Below are positions 25,482 through 35,542 of a stretch of 64,000 bases of DNA, piece by piece. The stretch is from an uncultured Christensenella sp. (GTDB taxonomy: Bacteria > Bacillota > Clostridia > Christensenellales > UBA3700): positions 1 through 64,000 of the forward strand of contig CAJUBA010000006.1 in assembly GCA_910584635.1 (NCBI GenBank), written 5' to 3'. The notes beneath the pieces were generated by a model. That model was not told where the DNA came from. It saw only the letters and a list, made by a program, of their open reading frames with translations, and searched no databases. The translations under genes were made by a program, and so were the position numbers. Each line of letters begins with the position of its first letter. The stretch's first letter is position 1.

Positions 25482-28136
25482 ATGCTGAAACTAACCGATA
25501 TAAAAAAAGACTACGTCTTAAACGGCGGAGACAAAGTGCCTGCTTTGAAAGGCATAAATCTCGAATTCAGACAAAGCGAATTTGTGTCCATACTCGGACC
25601 TTCGGGTTGCGGCAAGACTACGCTATTGAACATTATCGGCGGACTTGACAGATATACCACCGGCGATTTGTCTATAGACGGCATATCCACGCAACATTAC
25701 GCTGACGTCGATTGGGACGCTTACAGAAATATCAGAATAGGCTTTATTTTCCAAAGTTACAATCTTATTTCGCATATCGATATTCTCGCCAACGTCGAGA
25801 TGTCGTTGCTTCTTGCCGGCGTGAGCAAAGCAGAGCGTAGAGAGCGAGCAATCAAAGCGCTTGACGAAGTAGGCTTGAAAGATCATATTCATAAAAAACC
25901 TAACCAACTCTCCGGCGGACAGATGCAAAGAGTATCTATCGCAAGAGCGCTTATAAACAATCCGAGTATCATACTTGCCGACGAACCTACGGGCGCTTTG
26001 GACAGCGCGACAAGCGTTCAGATTATGGAAATTCTCAAAGAGATTTCTCACGACAAGTTGATTATAATGGTTACTCACAATCCCGAACTTGCCGAGCAGT
26101 ATTCCAACCGTATTGTAAGACTCAAAGACGGCGAAGTAGTCGACGATACCAATCCTTACGTATCCGAACCCGTCGAAGAAAAAGTCGAGGCGCAAAGCGA
26201 AACAAACGGCGAAGTCAAAGAGATAGATGATGTTAAAGAATCTATGGCTTGCGACGAAGTTACCTGCGATACTGACGAAAAGCGCAAAAATAAAAAAACT
26301 CGCGTTCAAAAAAGCGAATTCCAAAAACGCAAAGCCCAAAAGCAGAGAAAAGAAAATCTCAACAAGACTTCGATGTCGTTTGCTTCGGCAATAAAACTGT
26401 CGTTCAAAAATCTGATGACCAAAAAGGGCAGGACGTTTATGACGGCTTTTGCCGGAAGTATAGGTATTATAGGCGTGGCGTTGGTTCTGGCTATTTCCAA
26501 CGGATTTTCCAATTACGTCGACAGAATGCAAAAGACGATGTTGTCGGGTTATCCCGTTACCATTACAAGCAATACAATGAGTATGGAAAGTATGATGACT
26601 ACTTATATGCAAGTAATGTCCGGATCGTCAAAAGACAAATTCCCAGATAAAAAGTTTGTCAATTCCTATAACCTCGCTACTATTTTGCAGGAAATGATAA
26701 AACCAAACAACATTAACGAAGAATATATAGCGTTTTTGGACGGTAAGAAAGTCGGCTGGCTAGAAGACGGTTTGGTAGACAGCGTTTATTACAATTACGG
26801 TTACGAATATACCGTTTTTAATAAAAAGGGCAAGGACGTGGGTAAGGTATCTATGTCTATGGATTCTTCCAAAGGTTCGGTCAACTGGCAGGAGATGGTA
26901 GGCGACCGTAAATACATGGAAAGCGCTTACGATATAATAGGCGGAAAGTATCCGGAGAAAGCGACCGACGTCGTTTTGGTAGTGGATAGCACAAATACTA
27001 TTCTTTCCACATATTTCTCGGGTATGGGATTCGACAGTTTGCTTGACGGAGAGGAATACGGCGGGATAGATTTGGGCGGTATGATAGCGAGCGGTCAGAC
27101 GTTTGACAATATTATCGGCAATCCCGATAAGGGTAAAGAGGGCGTAACATTCCTTCTTCCCAACAACGACGCGAGATTTTATAAGACTGTCAATTCCGAA
27201 ACAGGCAAAGAATATTATGAAGAAAAAAATTACAGTCAGATAAAAAATCTTACTGAAGAAGACGGGGTATACAAACTGTCCGTCGTCGGAATTTTAAGAC
27301 CGAAAGAGGGAGTCGAGTATACGCCGGTGAATCCCGGTATCGTTTACACGCAGGAATTGACGGCGCTCATGCGTAAAGATGCTCGCGACAGCGAAATAGT
27401 GAACTTCCAAAGAGAGCATAGCGATTACAACGTTCTTACAGGAAAAGAATTTGACGCAGACGACAATATGTCTTCAGGAAACATGTCGCCCGACGCTATG
27501 ATGAATATAATGATGGGCGGGAATACAGTAGCGACCTACAAGACGGTTATGCAGTCTTTAGGCGGCAGCGATATACCAACTGCGATAAGTATTTTTTCCA
27601 GCAATTTCGATAATAAAGAAATAGTGCTTGACGATTTGGACGCGTGGAATAAAGAGCATAAAGACAATCAGATAAAATATACCGACAGCGCGGCTATATT
27701 TATAGGAATGATGAACCAAATCATAAGAATCGTTACTATCGCGCTTATATGCTTCTCGTCCGTATCGCTTGTCGTATCTTCTATTATGATAGGTATCATA
27801 ACTTACGTGTCGGTAGTAGAACGTACAAAGGAGATAGGAATTTTACGTTCGTTGGGCGCAAGAAAAAGAGACGTGTCCAATATCTTCAATGCGGAAACTG
27901 TCATCATAGGCTTTACCGCGGGACTTATCGGAGTATTGGTAACGTATATCCTTAGTATTCCTATCAATCTGATAATACAGCATTTCGAAGCGACTATTAC
28001 AGGTATCTGTTCGCTGAACCCGTTGCACGGCGTGCTTATGATACTCCTTAGTATTACTCTTACTTCCATTGCAGGACTTGTCCCTGCAAGAATAGCGGCA
28101 AAAAGAGACCCGGTAGTCGCTCTAAGGACAGAGTAG
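25482..28136 (+). CDS. ABC transporter, fused ATPase and MacB/FtsX-type permease
   Basis: An 884-residue fusion. Residues 1-225 are an ABC ATPase of the MacB/LolD type: Walker A GPSGCGKT at 39-46, signature LSGGQMQRVSIARAL near 143, Walker B IILADEPTGALDS near 165 and the H-loop MVTHNPE. A charged linker (about 230-300) leads to the permease: first transmembrane helix near 325-345 (GSIGIIGVALVLAISNGF), a large external domain of about 400 residues, then three C-terminal helices with the FtsX block VVERTKEIGILRSLGARK. Such proteins work as dimers in export or in sensing of peptides and cell-wall agents. No two-component system is adjacent, so the substrate is unknown. TTGGAGGG precedes the ATG. 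Confidence 0.92.
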   Translation: MLKLTDIKKDYVLNGGDKVPALKGINLEFRQSEFVSILGPSGCGKTTLLNIIGGLDRYTTGDLSIDGISTQHYADVDWDAYRNIRIGFIFQSYNLISHIDILANVEMSLLLAGVSKAERRERAIKALDEVGLKDHIHKKPNQLSGGQMQRVSIARALINNPSIILADEPTGALDSATSVQIMEILKEISHDKLIIMVTHNPELAEQYSNRIVRLKDGEVVDDTNPYVSEPVEEKVEAQSETNGEVKEIDDVKESMACDEVTCDTDEKRKNKKTRVQKSEFQKRKAQKQRKENLNKTSMSFASAIKLSFKNLMTKKGRTFMTAFAGSIGIIGVALVLAISNGFSNYVDRMQKTMLSGYPVTITSNTMSMESMMTTYMQVMSGSSKDKFPDKKFVNSYNLATILQEMIKPNNINEEYIAFLDGKKVGWLEDGLVDSVYYNYGYEYTVFNKKGKDVGKVSMSMDSSKGSVNWQEMVGDRKYMESAYDIIGGKYPEKATDVVLVVDSTNTILSTYFSGMGFDSLLDGEEYGGIDLGGMIASGQTFDNIIGNPDKGKEGVTFLLPNNDARFYKTVNSETGKEYYEEKNYSQIKNLTEEDGVYKLSVVGILRPKEGVEYTPVNPGIVYTQELTALMRKDARDSEIVNFQREHSDYNVLTGKEFDADDNMSSGNMSPDAMMNIMMGGNTVATYKTVMQSLGGSDIPTAISIFSSNFDNKEIVLDDLDAWNKEHKDNQIKYTDSAAIFIGMMNQIIRIVTIALICFSSVSLVVSSIMIGIITYVSVVERTKEIGILRSLGARKRDVSNIFNAETVIIGFTAGLIGVLVTYILSIPINLIIQHFEATITGICSLNPLHGVLMILLSITLTSIAGLVPARIAAKRDPVVALRTE

Positions 28137-28179
28137 AGGGTATTTCTTCGACAAAACTTAAAATATGTTTTTCATTGCG

Positions 28180-28262
28180 CTTGGTCGAAACATTAAGTCC
28201 GACCAAGCGTATATTTTTCGGTCAAATGTATTTACGACTGGTCGGAAATGCGTTTGGTCGGG
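28180..28262. repeat. GGTCGG-type intergenic repeat, copy 3
   Basis: It holds CTTGGTCG/CGACCAAG (28180-28207), then TTTACGACTGGTCGGAAATG and CGTTTGGTCGG as in copy 1. The pairing arms give a possible stem-loop. It lies between the ABC gene and the GH27 terminator. Confidence 0.65.
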
Positions 28263-28275
28263 TTGTTAAGAATAA

Positions 28276-28320
28276 AAAACAGGCGAGTTAACATATAGTT
28301 ACCTCGCCGATTGTTTTTGT
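28276..28320 (-). terminator. Terminator of the GH27 gene
   Basis: GGCGAGGTAAC-TATAT-GTTAACTCGCC on the minus strand, followed by TGTTTTTTATT. Confidence 0.8.
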
Positions 28321-28331
28321 TAAACGGTTTA

Positions 28332-29954
28332 TCAGACTATATATACTTTGACTGAATATCCGTCGAGTTCGGTTTTGAATTTGCCGTTGGTTTCTACGGT
28401 TTCTCCCGTCCATTGTTCGGTCAGAGTATATGAATTTTTGTGATTCATCTGTACGTATTTATCGTTTACCAAGGTTTGCAAATCTACGCTTGCTTGTTTC
28501 TTGCCTTTTTTACTGTTAAAAAGACATATTGCGGTTCTGTTGCCAGATAGCGGTTTTGCCAAAATATCTATCGAGCCTTTTTTCATGAGTTTGGCTTGTT
28601 TGCCCAACGGGTCTTGGTTTATCGATATCAAGTTTTTATTTGTTACGATATCAAGCACGTCTTGTTTGATACAGCGCAAGTCGTTGCCGAGTATCAAAGG
28701 AGCGTTCATCATACACCACAGACTGAAATGCGATTTGTTTTGCTCGTAAGTTAGTTTTCCGTTGCCCACTTCGAGCATATCAGGGTCGTTCCACGCGCCG
28801 ATAGAGGAATATTCGTGAAGTTTTGCCGTGTGTCTGTAAAGCATAATTATCCATTTCCAACATGGGTTTATATCCGGAGTAGTACGCCAAAGATTACCCG
28901 CTTTTGCTCCCCATTTATAAGGTTTATTCAGTCCCCATTCGCATATCGAGAAAGTAATTGGTTTTACTTCTTCGTTGTTTTCTTTCGCCACTCTTGCCGT
29001 CGCTTTTTTCAGCGCTTGACCCATTTTGTAGTATTGAAGGGCGGCGGAATCGGCGCGACACGTTACGGGATTGCTCAACTCGATTCTGTTCATGCCTTTT
29101 TTCAGACGTACGACTTGTTGGAATCTCGCCGTTGTATTCCAGAATTTCTGATGAGGGAACTCATAGATATGGTTTACGCCGTTGACTTTCGCGACAAGCA
29201 TTTTATTGTACCAGCCTTTCTTTTTTATACATAAGGTCAACACGTATTCGCCTTCTTCGTCGATATAGATATTGTCGAACGACGCGATACCGCGCGCTTT
29301 GTCAAGTCCGGAAATATAGTATCCGCCTTCGACTTTTTTCTCCGGCATAAATTTCGCCAAGCCTTCAAGTTTCGCGTCTTTGCAAAGTATAGTTCTACCG
29401 CTTTTTTCGCCCAAAGGTACTATTTCCAATGCGTATACGAGCGGAGCGTAACGGCTGTACTGTTCGTTGTGGCAGAAATCGTATTTGAAGTATTCGATTC
29501 CCCATCTAGCGAAATTTAGCGCGTCTTTTTCCTCGTTATGCAGACTTGCGGGAAGGTTTTCGCAAGTTAAAGTCCCGTTGGAAGAGTATATGCCGACTTT
29601 TAATCCCAAATCGTTTAATCTTGAAACAAGATAGGGTATTCCGCTCTTAAACTTTACCAAATCGCCCTGAAGATTGCCGTTTTCGTCGCGCATATTAGAA
29701 TGCCAGTTGTCGTCGATATTTATATATTTATAGCCTGCGTCAAGCAAACCTTTTTCTACCATTGCTTTTCCCGTATCAAGGATAAGGTCTTCGTCGATAG
29801 TGTTTTTGAAAGTGTTCCAACTCGCCCAGCCCATAGGCGGAGTAAGCGCGACGCCGTTGTCGTATTTTTCTCCCAAATCCAGTTTTGCGGTTCTTTTGCC
29901 CGGCGTTAAAAGCATTTTCAAATAACACGCCGGACACATTCCGTTTCTTTTCAT
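28332..29954 (-). CDS. GH27 alpha-galactosidase-family hydrolase with inserted beta module
   Basis: A 540-residue glycosidase with no clear signal peptide, so probably cytoplasmic. The GH27 barrel starts LTPPMGWASWNTF near residue 37; the nucleophile Asp159 lies in YFKYDFC, and the acid/base motif WNDPDML is at about 388-394. SINQDPLG near 440 and a C-terminal beta domain complete the fold. Between strand 4 and the rest, about residues 170-310, lies a beta-rich segment (GGYYISGLDKARGIASFDNI, ARFQQVVRLKKGMNRIELSN) that looks like a CBM35/CBM6-type carbohydrate-binding module inserted into the barrel. A CxxC pair (CPAC, 7-10) at the extreme N-terminus is odd. The family releases alpha-D-galactose or N-acetylgalactosamine. 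Confidence 0.88.
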   Translation of the reverse strand: MKRNGMCPACYLKMLLTPGKRTAKLDLGEKYDNGVALTPPMGWASWNTFKNTIDEDLILDTGKAMVEKGLLDAGYKYINIDDNWHSNMRDENGNLQGDLVKFKSGIPYLVSRLNDLGLKVGIYSSNGTLTCENLPASLHNEEKDALNFARWGIEYFKYDFCHNEQYSRYAPLVYALEIVPLGEKSGRTILCKDAKLEGLAKFMPEKKVEGGYYISGLDKARGIASFDNIYIDEEGEYVLTLCIKKKGWYNKMLVAKVNGVNHIYEFPHQKFWNTTARFQQVVRLKKGMNRIELSNPVTCRADSAALQYYKMGQALKKATARVAKENNEEVKPITFSICEWGLNKPYKWGAKAGNLWRTTPDINPCWKWIIMLYRHTAKLHEYSSIGAWNDPDMLEVGNGKLTYEQNKSHFSLWCMMNAPLILGNDLRCIKQDVLDIVTNKNLISINQDPLGKQAKLMKKGSIDILAKPLSGNRTAICLFNSKKGKKQASVDLQTLVNDKYVQMNHKNSYTLTEQWTGETVETNGKFKTELDGYSVKVYIV

Positions 29955-30218
29955 AATATTCTCCTCTTAATTCAATTTCGCAAAAAGCGTTTTGAATTTA
30001 TTTACCCGTATATTTTACCATAAGTCGGATATAACCGTCAATAGCGCTTTTACAAGTCGGTCATTTTGTCGATATGTTAAAAATTATCTATATATTTTCA
30101 ACATTCGGAAATTACGTAAGTTGTTAATAAAAAAACGATATTTTTGTTATAAAGAGCGATAAATCCGTCAGATTTTAAGAATTTGACAATTCTTTTTACT
30201 CGCTTTTATAAAATATCG

Positions 30219-30247
30219 TTGACAAAATCGTATATTTACAATAGATA
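30219..30247 (+). promoter_or_regulatory. Putative promoter of the lipoprotein at 30280
   Basis: TTGACA at 30219-30224, 17-bp spacer, TAGATA at 30242-30247. The 29955-30279 gap holds nothing else visible except AT-rich sequence serving the divergent GH27 gene. Confidence 0.5.
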
Positions 30248-30279
30248 ATATAAACGTATAAAAAATTCGGAGGATAATT

Positions 30280-31191
30280 ATGAAAAAGTTTGCGATTTTG
30301 ACGAGTGTACTGTTAATTTTCGTTTTATCTGTTTTCGGCGCGGCGGGCTGTTCGCGAGGAAGCGGGAATTTGTTTGACGTCAAGGACAAGAACTTCGGCG
30401 CATACGACGAATCCACCGTCGTAGAGGGTATGAGCGCGTACGATCTTGTCATGGAGGCTTATGACAATTTTGTCGAGGATACGAATTTTGTAAGAGAGGA
30501 ACACTTTACTTTTGCGGCGGGAAAGGGCGGTTCGCTCGCTTCGAGAAATACCACGCTATTAAGAAAGATGGAAGGCGATAAGATTTATTCGCAGGAAGTT
30601 ATTTACGGAACGGGACTGGATAAAGGCACTTGCGCGACAAGATATTATTTCGACGGCTCGCAAGCCTACGAAATCAACAATACCGCTAAAAAGAACGTTT
30701 CGTTTGACAGCAAGAACGGCATTTTCGAAGTCGCCGACTGGGGCGAATTCGCAAAATATAATGGCGATATTGAAGAACAGAACTGGCTGATGAAAGAAAA
30801 GATTACTACTTACGATATTTCAAGTAGGGATTATATGTCCAAAACAAAACATACGGATAAAGTTTATAAGGTCGGAAATACGTATTATTGTTTTTTGGCG
30901 ATAGATTGCTCTTATGAAATGATGACGAGCGTACAAAGAGAAGCGATGGATGAATTTCTCGATACCCTTTCCGCGCAAGACGAAGGTTTTACGATGGAAG
31001 ATACGACGATAGATTTTGCTATCGAGGAGATTGACGGAAAGATGAAATTCAAAATTTGGAGAAGAAACGAAAAGTATACAGGAAAACATTCTACCGGAAT
31101 AAAAGTTTCTTGCGAACAAACCTGTCTTAGTTATTACAGATACGGAAGCGGATATGAGATAACTTCCGACGATCTTCTGAATCTTGCTTAA
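30280..31191 (+). CDS. Unknown lipoprotein
   Basis: A 303-residue predicted lipoprotein, lipobox GAAGC near residue 24, mature part outside the membrane. The remainder is a beta-rich soluble domain with many charged residues and aromatic stretches (CATRYYFDGSQAYEINN, KVGNTYYCFLAI). The alternation resembles LolA/LppX-like half-barrels seen in many Gram-positive lipoproteins, but this is only an impression. TTCGGAGGAT precedes the ATG. It is monocistronic, ended by the hairpin at 31207. Confidence 0.7.
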   Translation: MKKFAILTSVLLIFVLSVFGAAGCSRGSGNLFDVKDKNFGAYDESTVVEGMSAYDLVMEAYDNFVEDTNFVREEHFTFAAGKGGSLASRNTTLLRKMEGDKIYSQEVIYGTGLDKGTCATRYYFDGSQAYEINNTAKKNVSFDSKNGIFEVADWGEFAKYNGDIEEQNWLMKEKITTYDISSRDYMSKTKHTDKVYKVGNTYYCFLAIDCSYEMMTSVQREAMDEFLDTLSAQDEGFTMEDTTIDFAIEEIDGKMKFKIWRRNEKYTGKHSTGIKVSCEQTCLSYYRYGSGYEITSDDLLNLA

Positions 31192-31206
31192 TAAATAAAT
31201 TATATC

Positions 31207-31248
31207 AAAACGTCCGTTGTTTATCGGTTGAGCGACGGACGTTTTTTT
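31207..31248 (+). terminator. Terminator of the lipoprotein gene
   Basis: AACGTCCGT pairs with ACGGACGTT, followed by a T-run. Confidence 0.85.
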
Positions 31249-31405
31249 ACGCGAATTTTGTCGGGAAATTTTTTATAATTATTGCAATTCATATTTATAT
31301 TATGATAAAATAAAAAAGTCGGTTGCAAATTTCTAATTTAATTTTAATTTGTCAAAAAGTCGGCGAAAAAGTTTTTTGTCTGCAAACGGCGCTCAGAGGG
31401 GAATT

Positions 31406-33847
31406 ATGCTGAAAATTTTCAAGAAAATCATAAGAAAAATAACCGATAAAGTCAACGGTAACGATCTTATGCAGGAACTTAACATTCCTGTCGGCGAAAG
31501 ACATATTACAAAAGGTATGCCCGAACTTATAAGACAGGCGGGCGCGGAAGGCGCGGTCTTGCTTAAAAACGACGGAACGCTGCCCTTAAAACAAACTGAT
31601 AAAGTCGCGCTTTTCGGAAGATGTCAATACGATTATTTTAGCGTAGGTTACGGAAGCGGAGGAGACGTAAAACCGCCTTATAAAGTCAACTTATTGCAAG
31701 CGATGAGAGAGGCGTCGGCGGACGGCGGATTTGTCCTTGACGGAGTATTGGCGGAGCGATACGAAAATTGGTGTCAAAAGGAAGAGAACGTACCGTTTGA
31801 GGGATGGTGGGGACATTGGCCCATGAATTATCCCGAGATGGCGTTGGATGATAATATTTTCGAAGAGGTTTGCAAACGCAACGACATAGCGATTTTCGTA
31901 ATAGGCAGAGCGGCGGGCGAAGACAGAGAAAACGTGCTGAAAAAGGGCAGTTATTATCTCACCGACGAGGAAGAGAGTTTACTTGACAAAATTACCTCTT
32001 CTTTTGCCAAAACCGTCGTAATAATGGATTGTGGAAATATCATAGATATGTCTTGGACAGAAAGGTATAAGGAAAAGATTTCCGCGATACTTTTTGCATG
32101 GCAAGGCGGAATGGAGAGCGGGCATAGCGTAGTCGACGTATTGCGAGGCGCGGTAAATCCTTGCGGAAAGTTGCCCGATACGATAGCGATCGACTATAAA
32201 GATTACCCGTCTTCGGATTGTTTCGGCGCAAAAGAATACAACGAATACGCAGAGGATATTTTCGTAGGTTACAGATATTTTTCAACTTTCGCGAAAGACA
32301 GGGTTTTGTATCCGTTCGGATTCGGATTATCATATACGGAATTTGAAATAAAAGTCGTCCGTTTTTCCGTCGACGGCGATAAGGTGAGTTGTAAGGTAGA
32401 AGTAAAAAACATAGGCGATAGAGAGGGAAAAGAAGTTGCGCAAGTCTACGTTCAGGCTCCGCAAGGCAGACTGGGAAAAGCGTCGCGTTCGCTCGTAGCG
32501 TTCAAAAAGACGAAACTTCTAAAAGCGGGCGAGAAACAGACGTTAAATTTCCAATTTGACTTTTATTCTTTCGCAAGTTACGACGATACCGGAGCAAGCG
32601 GTAATCAATATTCTTACATACTCGAAAAAGGCGAATACGCGGTGTTTGTAGGCAACGACGTAAATACCGATATATGCGCGGGCAGATTCGGACTTTTAAG
32701 AGATAAGGTTGTTAAGACTCTTCAAAATATTTGTCCCGTCAAACATAGTTTTGAAAGACTGCGCGCCGAGGAAAAAGACGGCGTAACCGTTATGGTCAAA
32801 GAAGCCGTTCCTCTCGGCGAAGTTGATTTGAAAAAGCGCATTGTCGACGGCTTGCCGTCGGAGATAGGATATAAAGGCGAGCAGGGCATAACTTTTGACG
32901 ACGTAAAATCGGGAAAAGCGGAAATGGACGATTTTATATCTCAACTTACGGACAGCGATTTGGAAGCGCTTAGCAGAGGACTCGGATATATGCGAGCGCC
33001 TATAGGCACGGCAGGAAACGCGGGCGCGTACGGCGGAATAATTCCTACGTTGACGGACAAAGGCGTTCCGGCGATAATTACCGCGGACGGTCCTGCGGGA
33101 ATAAGAATTGCCAAATATACTTCGCTGCTTCCTTGCGGTACGGCTTTGGCGTCTACGTGGGACGTTGAACTTGTGGAAACCTTGTATCAACTTGTCGGAG
33201 AAGAAATGTCTTACTACGAAGTGGATATATTGCTCGGCGCAGGAATGAATATACATAGGAATCCTCTTTGCGGTAGGAATTTCGAGTATTTTTCCGAAGA
33301 CCCGTTGCTGTCAGGAAAAATGGCGGCGGCGTTTGTAAACGGCGTTCAGTCGAGCGGTAAGGGCGCCTGTCCCAAACATTTCGCTTGCAATAATCAGGAA
33401 TTCAACAGAAACTACAACGATTCGCGTATTTCCGAACGGGCGTTGAGAGAGATATATCTCAAAGGGTTTGAAATATGCGTAAACGAAAGCCGTCCGTTGA
33501 ATATAATGACGAGTTACAACAAAATCAACGGCGTGTGGAGTCATTACAATTACGATTTGGCTACGACGGTTTTGAGAGATGAATGGAAATATGACGGACT
33601 TGTAATCACGGATTGGTGGATGCGTAAAAGCAAAAGTCCCGAATTTCCCAAGATTAAAGACAATGCGTATAGAGTAAGAGCGCAAGTAGATATTTTCATG
33701 CCCGGAGACAATAACCATGCGGCAAAAAAATATAAGTCCGACGGTACTTTGCTTGCCACGCTCGGAAAAGACGGCGGTATAACGCGAGCGGAGTTGGAAC
33801 GAACCGCGAGGAATACTCTTTCAACAATAATGAAAATCAGAAAATAA
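31406..33847 (+). CDS. GH3 beta-glycosidase with permuted domain order
   Basis: An 813-residue hydrolase. ATG 31406 follows GAGGGGAAT; an upstream in-frame ATG at 31349 lacks one. The domain order is swapped: the GH3 C-terminal (alpha/beta sandwich) domain comes first (AEGAVLLKNDGTLPL near 60, GFGLSYTEF near 310), then a fibronectin-III-like domain (to about 440), and the barrel domain last, with the nucleophile Asp736 in VITDWW. Such reversed GH3 enzymes are known in Ruminococcus-like bacteria. No signal peptide, so it is likely intracellular. It heads a cluster with a GH20 gene 15 bp downstream and a sugar symporter. Substrate could be beta-glucosides or beta-N-acetylglucosaminides; the motifs do not decide. 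Confidence 0.9.
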   Translation: MLKIFKKIIRKITDKVNGNDLMQELNIPVGERHITKGMPELIRQAGAEGAVLLKNDGTLPLKQTDKVALFGRCQYDYFSVGYGSGGDVKPPYKVNLLQAMREASADGGFVLDGVLAERYENWCQKEENVPFEGWWGHWPMNYPEMALDDNIFEEVCKRNDIAIFVIGRAAGEDRENVLKKGSYYLTDEEESLLDKITSSFAKTVVIMDCGNIIDMSWTERYKEKISAILFAWQGGMESGHSVVDVLRGAVNPCGKLPDTIAIDYKDYPSSDCFGAKEYNEYAEDIFVGYRYFSTFAKDRVLYPFGFGLSYTEFEIKVVRFSVDGDKVSCKVEVKNIGDREGKEVAQVYVQAPQGRLGKASRSLVAFKKTKLLKAGEKQTLNFQFDFYSFASYDDTGASGNQYSYILEKGEYAVFVGNDVNTDICAGRFGLLRDKVVKTLQNICPVKHSFERLRAEEKDGVTVMVKEAVPLGEVDLKKRIVDGLPSEIGYKGEQGITFDDVKSGKAEMDDFISQLTDSDLEALSRGLGYMRAPIGTAGNAGAYGGIIPTLTDKGVPAIITADGPAGIRIAKYTSLLPCGTALASTWDVELVETLYQLVGEEMSYYEVDILLGAGMNIHRNPLCGRNFEYFSEDPLLSGKMAAAFVNGVQSSGKGACPKHFACNNQEFNRNYNDSRISERALREIYLKGFEICVNESRPLNIMTSYNKINGVWSHYNYDLATTVLRDEWKYDGLVITDWWMRKSKSPEFPKIKDNAYRVRAQVDIFMPGDNNHAAKKYKSDGTLLATLGKDGGITRAELERTARNTLSTIMKIRK

Positions 33848-33862
33848 TTTGTCGAGACAACA

Positions 33863-35440
33863 ATGAACAGATTAAATCTTGTACCTTATCCTAAATCGGT
33901 AGAAATTTTTGACGGAACGCTGGATTGCAAGGCGTTGCGTATTGCGGGAGACGAGTGTTTTGCAGTATCGGATTTCGTCGATAAAGTAAAAGGTATGGGC
34001 GCGGAAATTTCGTTGGCTGACGGCGTTAAAATTATCTACGCGGTAGGCGATTGCGAAATATCCGATAAAGAGGGTTATATACTGCGAATAGGCGACGGCG
34101 GAATAGATATAAAGGCGCTAGAGCAAGCGGGATTGTCTTACGCATTCTGTTCGCTTAGACAACTTCTTTTCAATTACGCATTCAAGTTGCCGTATTGTTT
34201 GATAAAGGACGAACCTTATCTTAAACACAGAGGTTTGTTATTTGACGTCGGCAGATATTTTTACAGCAAAGATGACGTATTGAAAATAATAGACTTGTGC
34301 TATTTACATAGATTGAACGTGATGCATTGGCATTTGAGCGAAGATCAAGGGTGGAGAATCGAAATTGATAAATATCCTTTGCTTACTCAAAAAGGAAGCG
34401 CGAGATCGCATACTAATTTCGGTATCAAACCGCATAAAGGATTTTATACGAAAGCCGACGTAAGAGAAATCGTCGCTTACGCTAACGAGCGCAATATTCA
34501 GGTTATTCCCGAGATAGATATGCCGGGGCATATTCAGTCTGCGTTGGCGTGTTACCCTCATTTGGGATGCTTTGACAGAAAACTTCCTGTGGCAACGCAT
34601 TGGGGAGTTAAACACGACCCTCTTTGCGCGGGCAAAGAAAGCGTTTACGAATTCGTATTCGACGTTCTTGACGAGATAATCGAACTGTTCGGAGAAAATA
34701 CAAAATACGTTCATTTGGGAGGCGACGAGGTGTTTAAGCGCCGTTGGCAAATTTGCGAACGCTGTCAAGCCGTTATCAAAAAAGAAGGGTTGGAAAACGA
34801 GGAACAACTGCTCGGTTACTTCATGCGAAGAGTTTGCAAGTATATTACGGATAAAGGATATACTCCCATACTTTGGAACGGACTTGACGCGGATATAGAA
34901 GTAAGCGACGACGCGGTATGGCAATTCTGGGGCGGAGAAGGAGAGAATGACAACGACGCCGCAAGGAGCGCGAAGAGCGAAGGCAGACAGATTGCCAGCG
35001 ATTCGGAACACACTTACCTGGATTTTCCTTACGGCAAACTGAGTTTGCGCAAAGCGTACTCTTTTAATCCTTTGAACAAGGGCGTCAGAGAAGAGAAACT
35101 CTTGGGCGCGGAAATTTCACTTTGGACGGAGTACGTTCCCAATTTCAAAACCGCTTGCGCAAGACTTTTGCCGAGAATGTGCGCTTTGTCGGAAGCGTTA
35201 TGGCTGAAAGGAGAAAAAGATTATTCGGATTTTGAGCGAAGACTGGGGTATACCGTCAAGTATCTTAATAGGGAGGGCTTTAAGTCAAGAGCGTTGAAAA
35301 TAGCCAATCCGAGTAAAGTCAGAGGAAATTTGCAAAATGCATGGTTCAATCGCAGAGTATTGCATTGGCAGGGATTGCATAACTTATTGGACGACGCTTA
35401 TGTAAGTAGAAAATTTTCCAAAAAAAGTAAAACCAAATGA
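33863..35440 (+). CDS. GH20 beta-N-acetylhexosaminidase
   Basis: A 525-residue enzyme removing terminal beta-linked N-acetylglucosamine or -galactosamine by substrate-assisted catalysis. An N-terminal GH20b-like domain (about 1-105) precedes the barrel, which starts RGLLFDVGRYFYS. HWHLSEDQGWRIEI and PEIDMPGH bind substrate, and the catalytic pair is Asp288-Glu289 in HLGGDEV. Late tryptophan motifs (AVWQFWGG, ISLWTEYV) line the site. No signal peptide is seen, so it probably acts on imported oligosaccharides. It lies between the GH3 gene and a sugar symporter, consistent with one import-and-cleave unit. Confidence 0.94.
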   Translation: MNRLNLVPYPKSVEIFDGTLDCKALRIAGDECFAVSDFVDKVKGMGAEISLADGVKIIYAVGDCEISDKEGYILRIGDGGIDIKALEQAGLSYAFCSLRQLLFNYAFKLPYCLIKDEPYLKHRGLLFDVGRYFYSKDDVLKIIDLCYLHRLNVMHWHLSEDQGWRIEIDKYPLLTQKGSARSHTNFGIKPHKGFYTKADVREIVAYANERNIQVIPEIDMPGHIQSALACYPHLGCFDRKLPVATHWGVKHDPLCAGKESVYEFVFDVLDEIIELFGENTKYVHLGGDEVFKRRWQICERCQAVIKKEGLENEEQLLGYFMRRVCKYITDKGYTPILWNGLDADIEVSDDAVWQFWGGEGENDNDAARSAKSEGRQIASDSEHTYLDFPYGKLSLRKAYSFNPLNKGVREEKLLGAEISLWTEYVPNFKTACARLLPRMCALSEALWLKGEKDYSDFERRLGYTVKYLNREGFKSRALKIANPSKVRGNLQNAWFNRRVLHWQGLHNLLDDAYVSRKFSKKSKTK

Positions 35441-35542
35441 TACATTTATATGTTATAATATAAATTGGGAAAAGAGCAGAACGGTTGACAGAATATAGAA
35501 ATCTATAAATTATATATGAAAACTGAAAAGGGAGAAAATATT

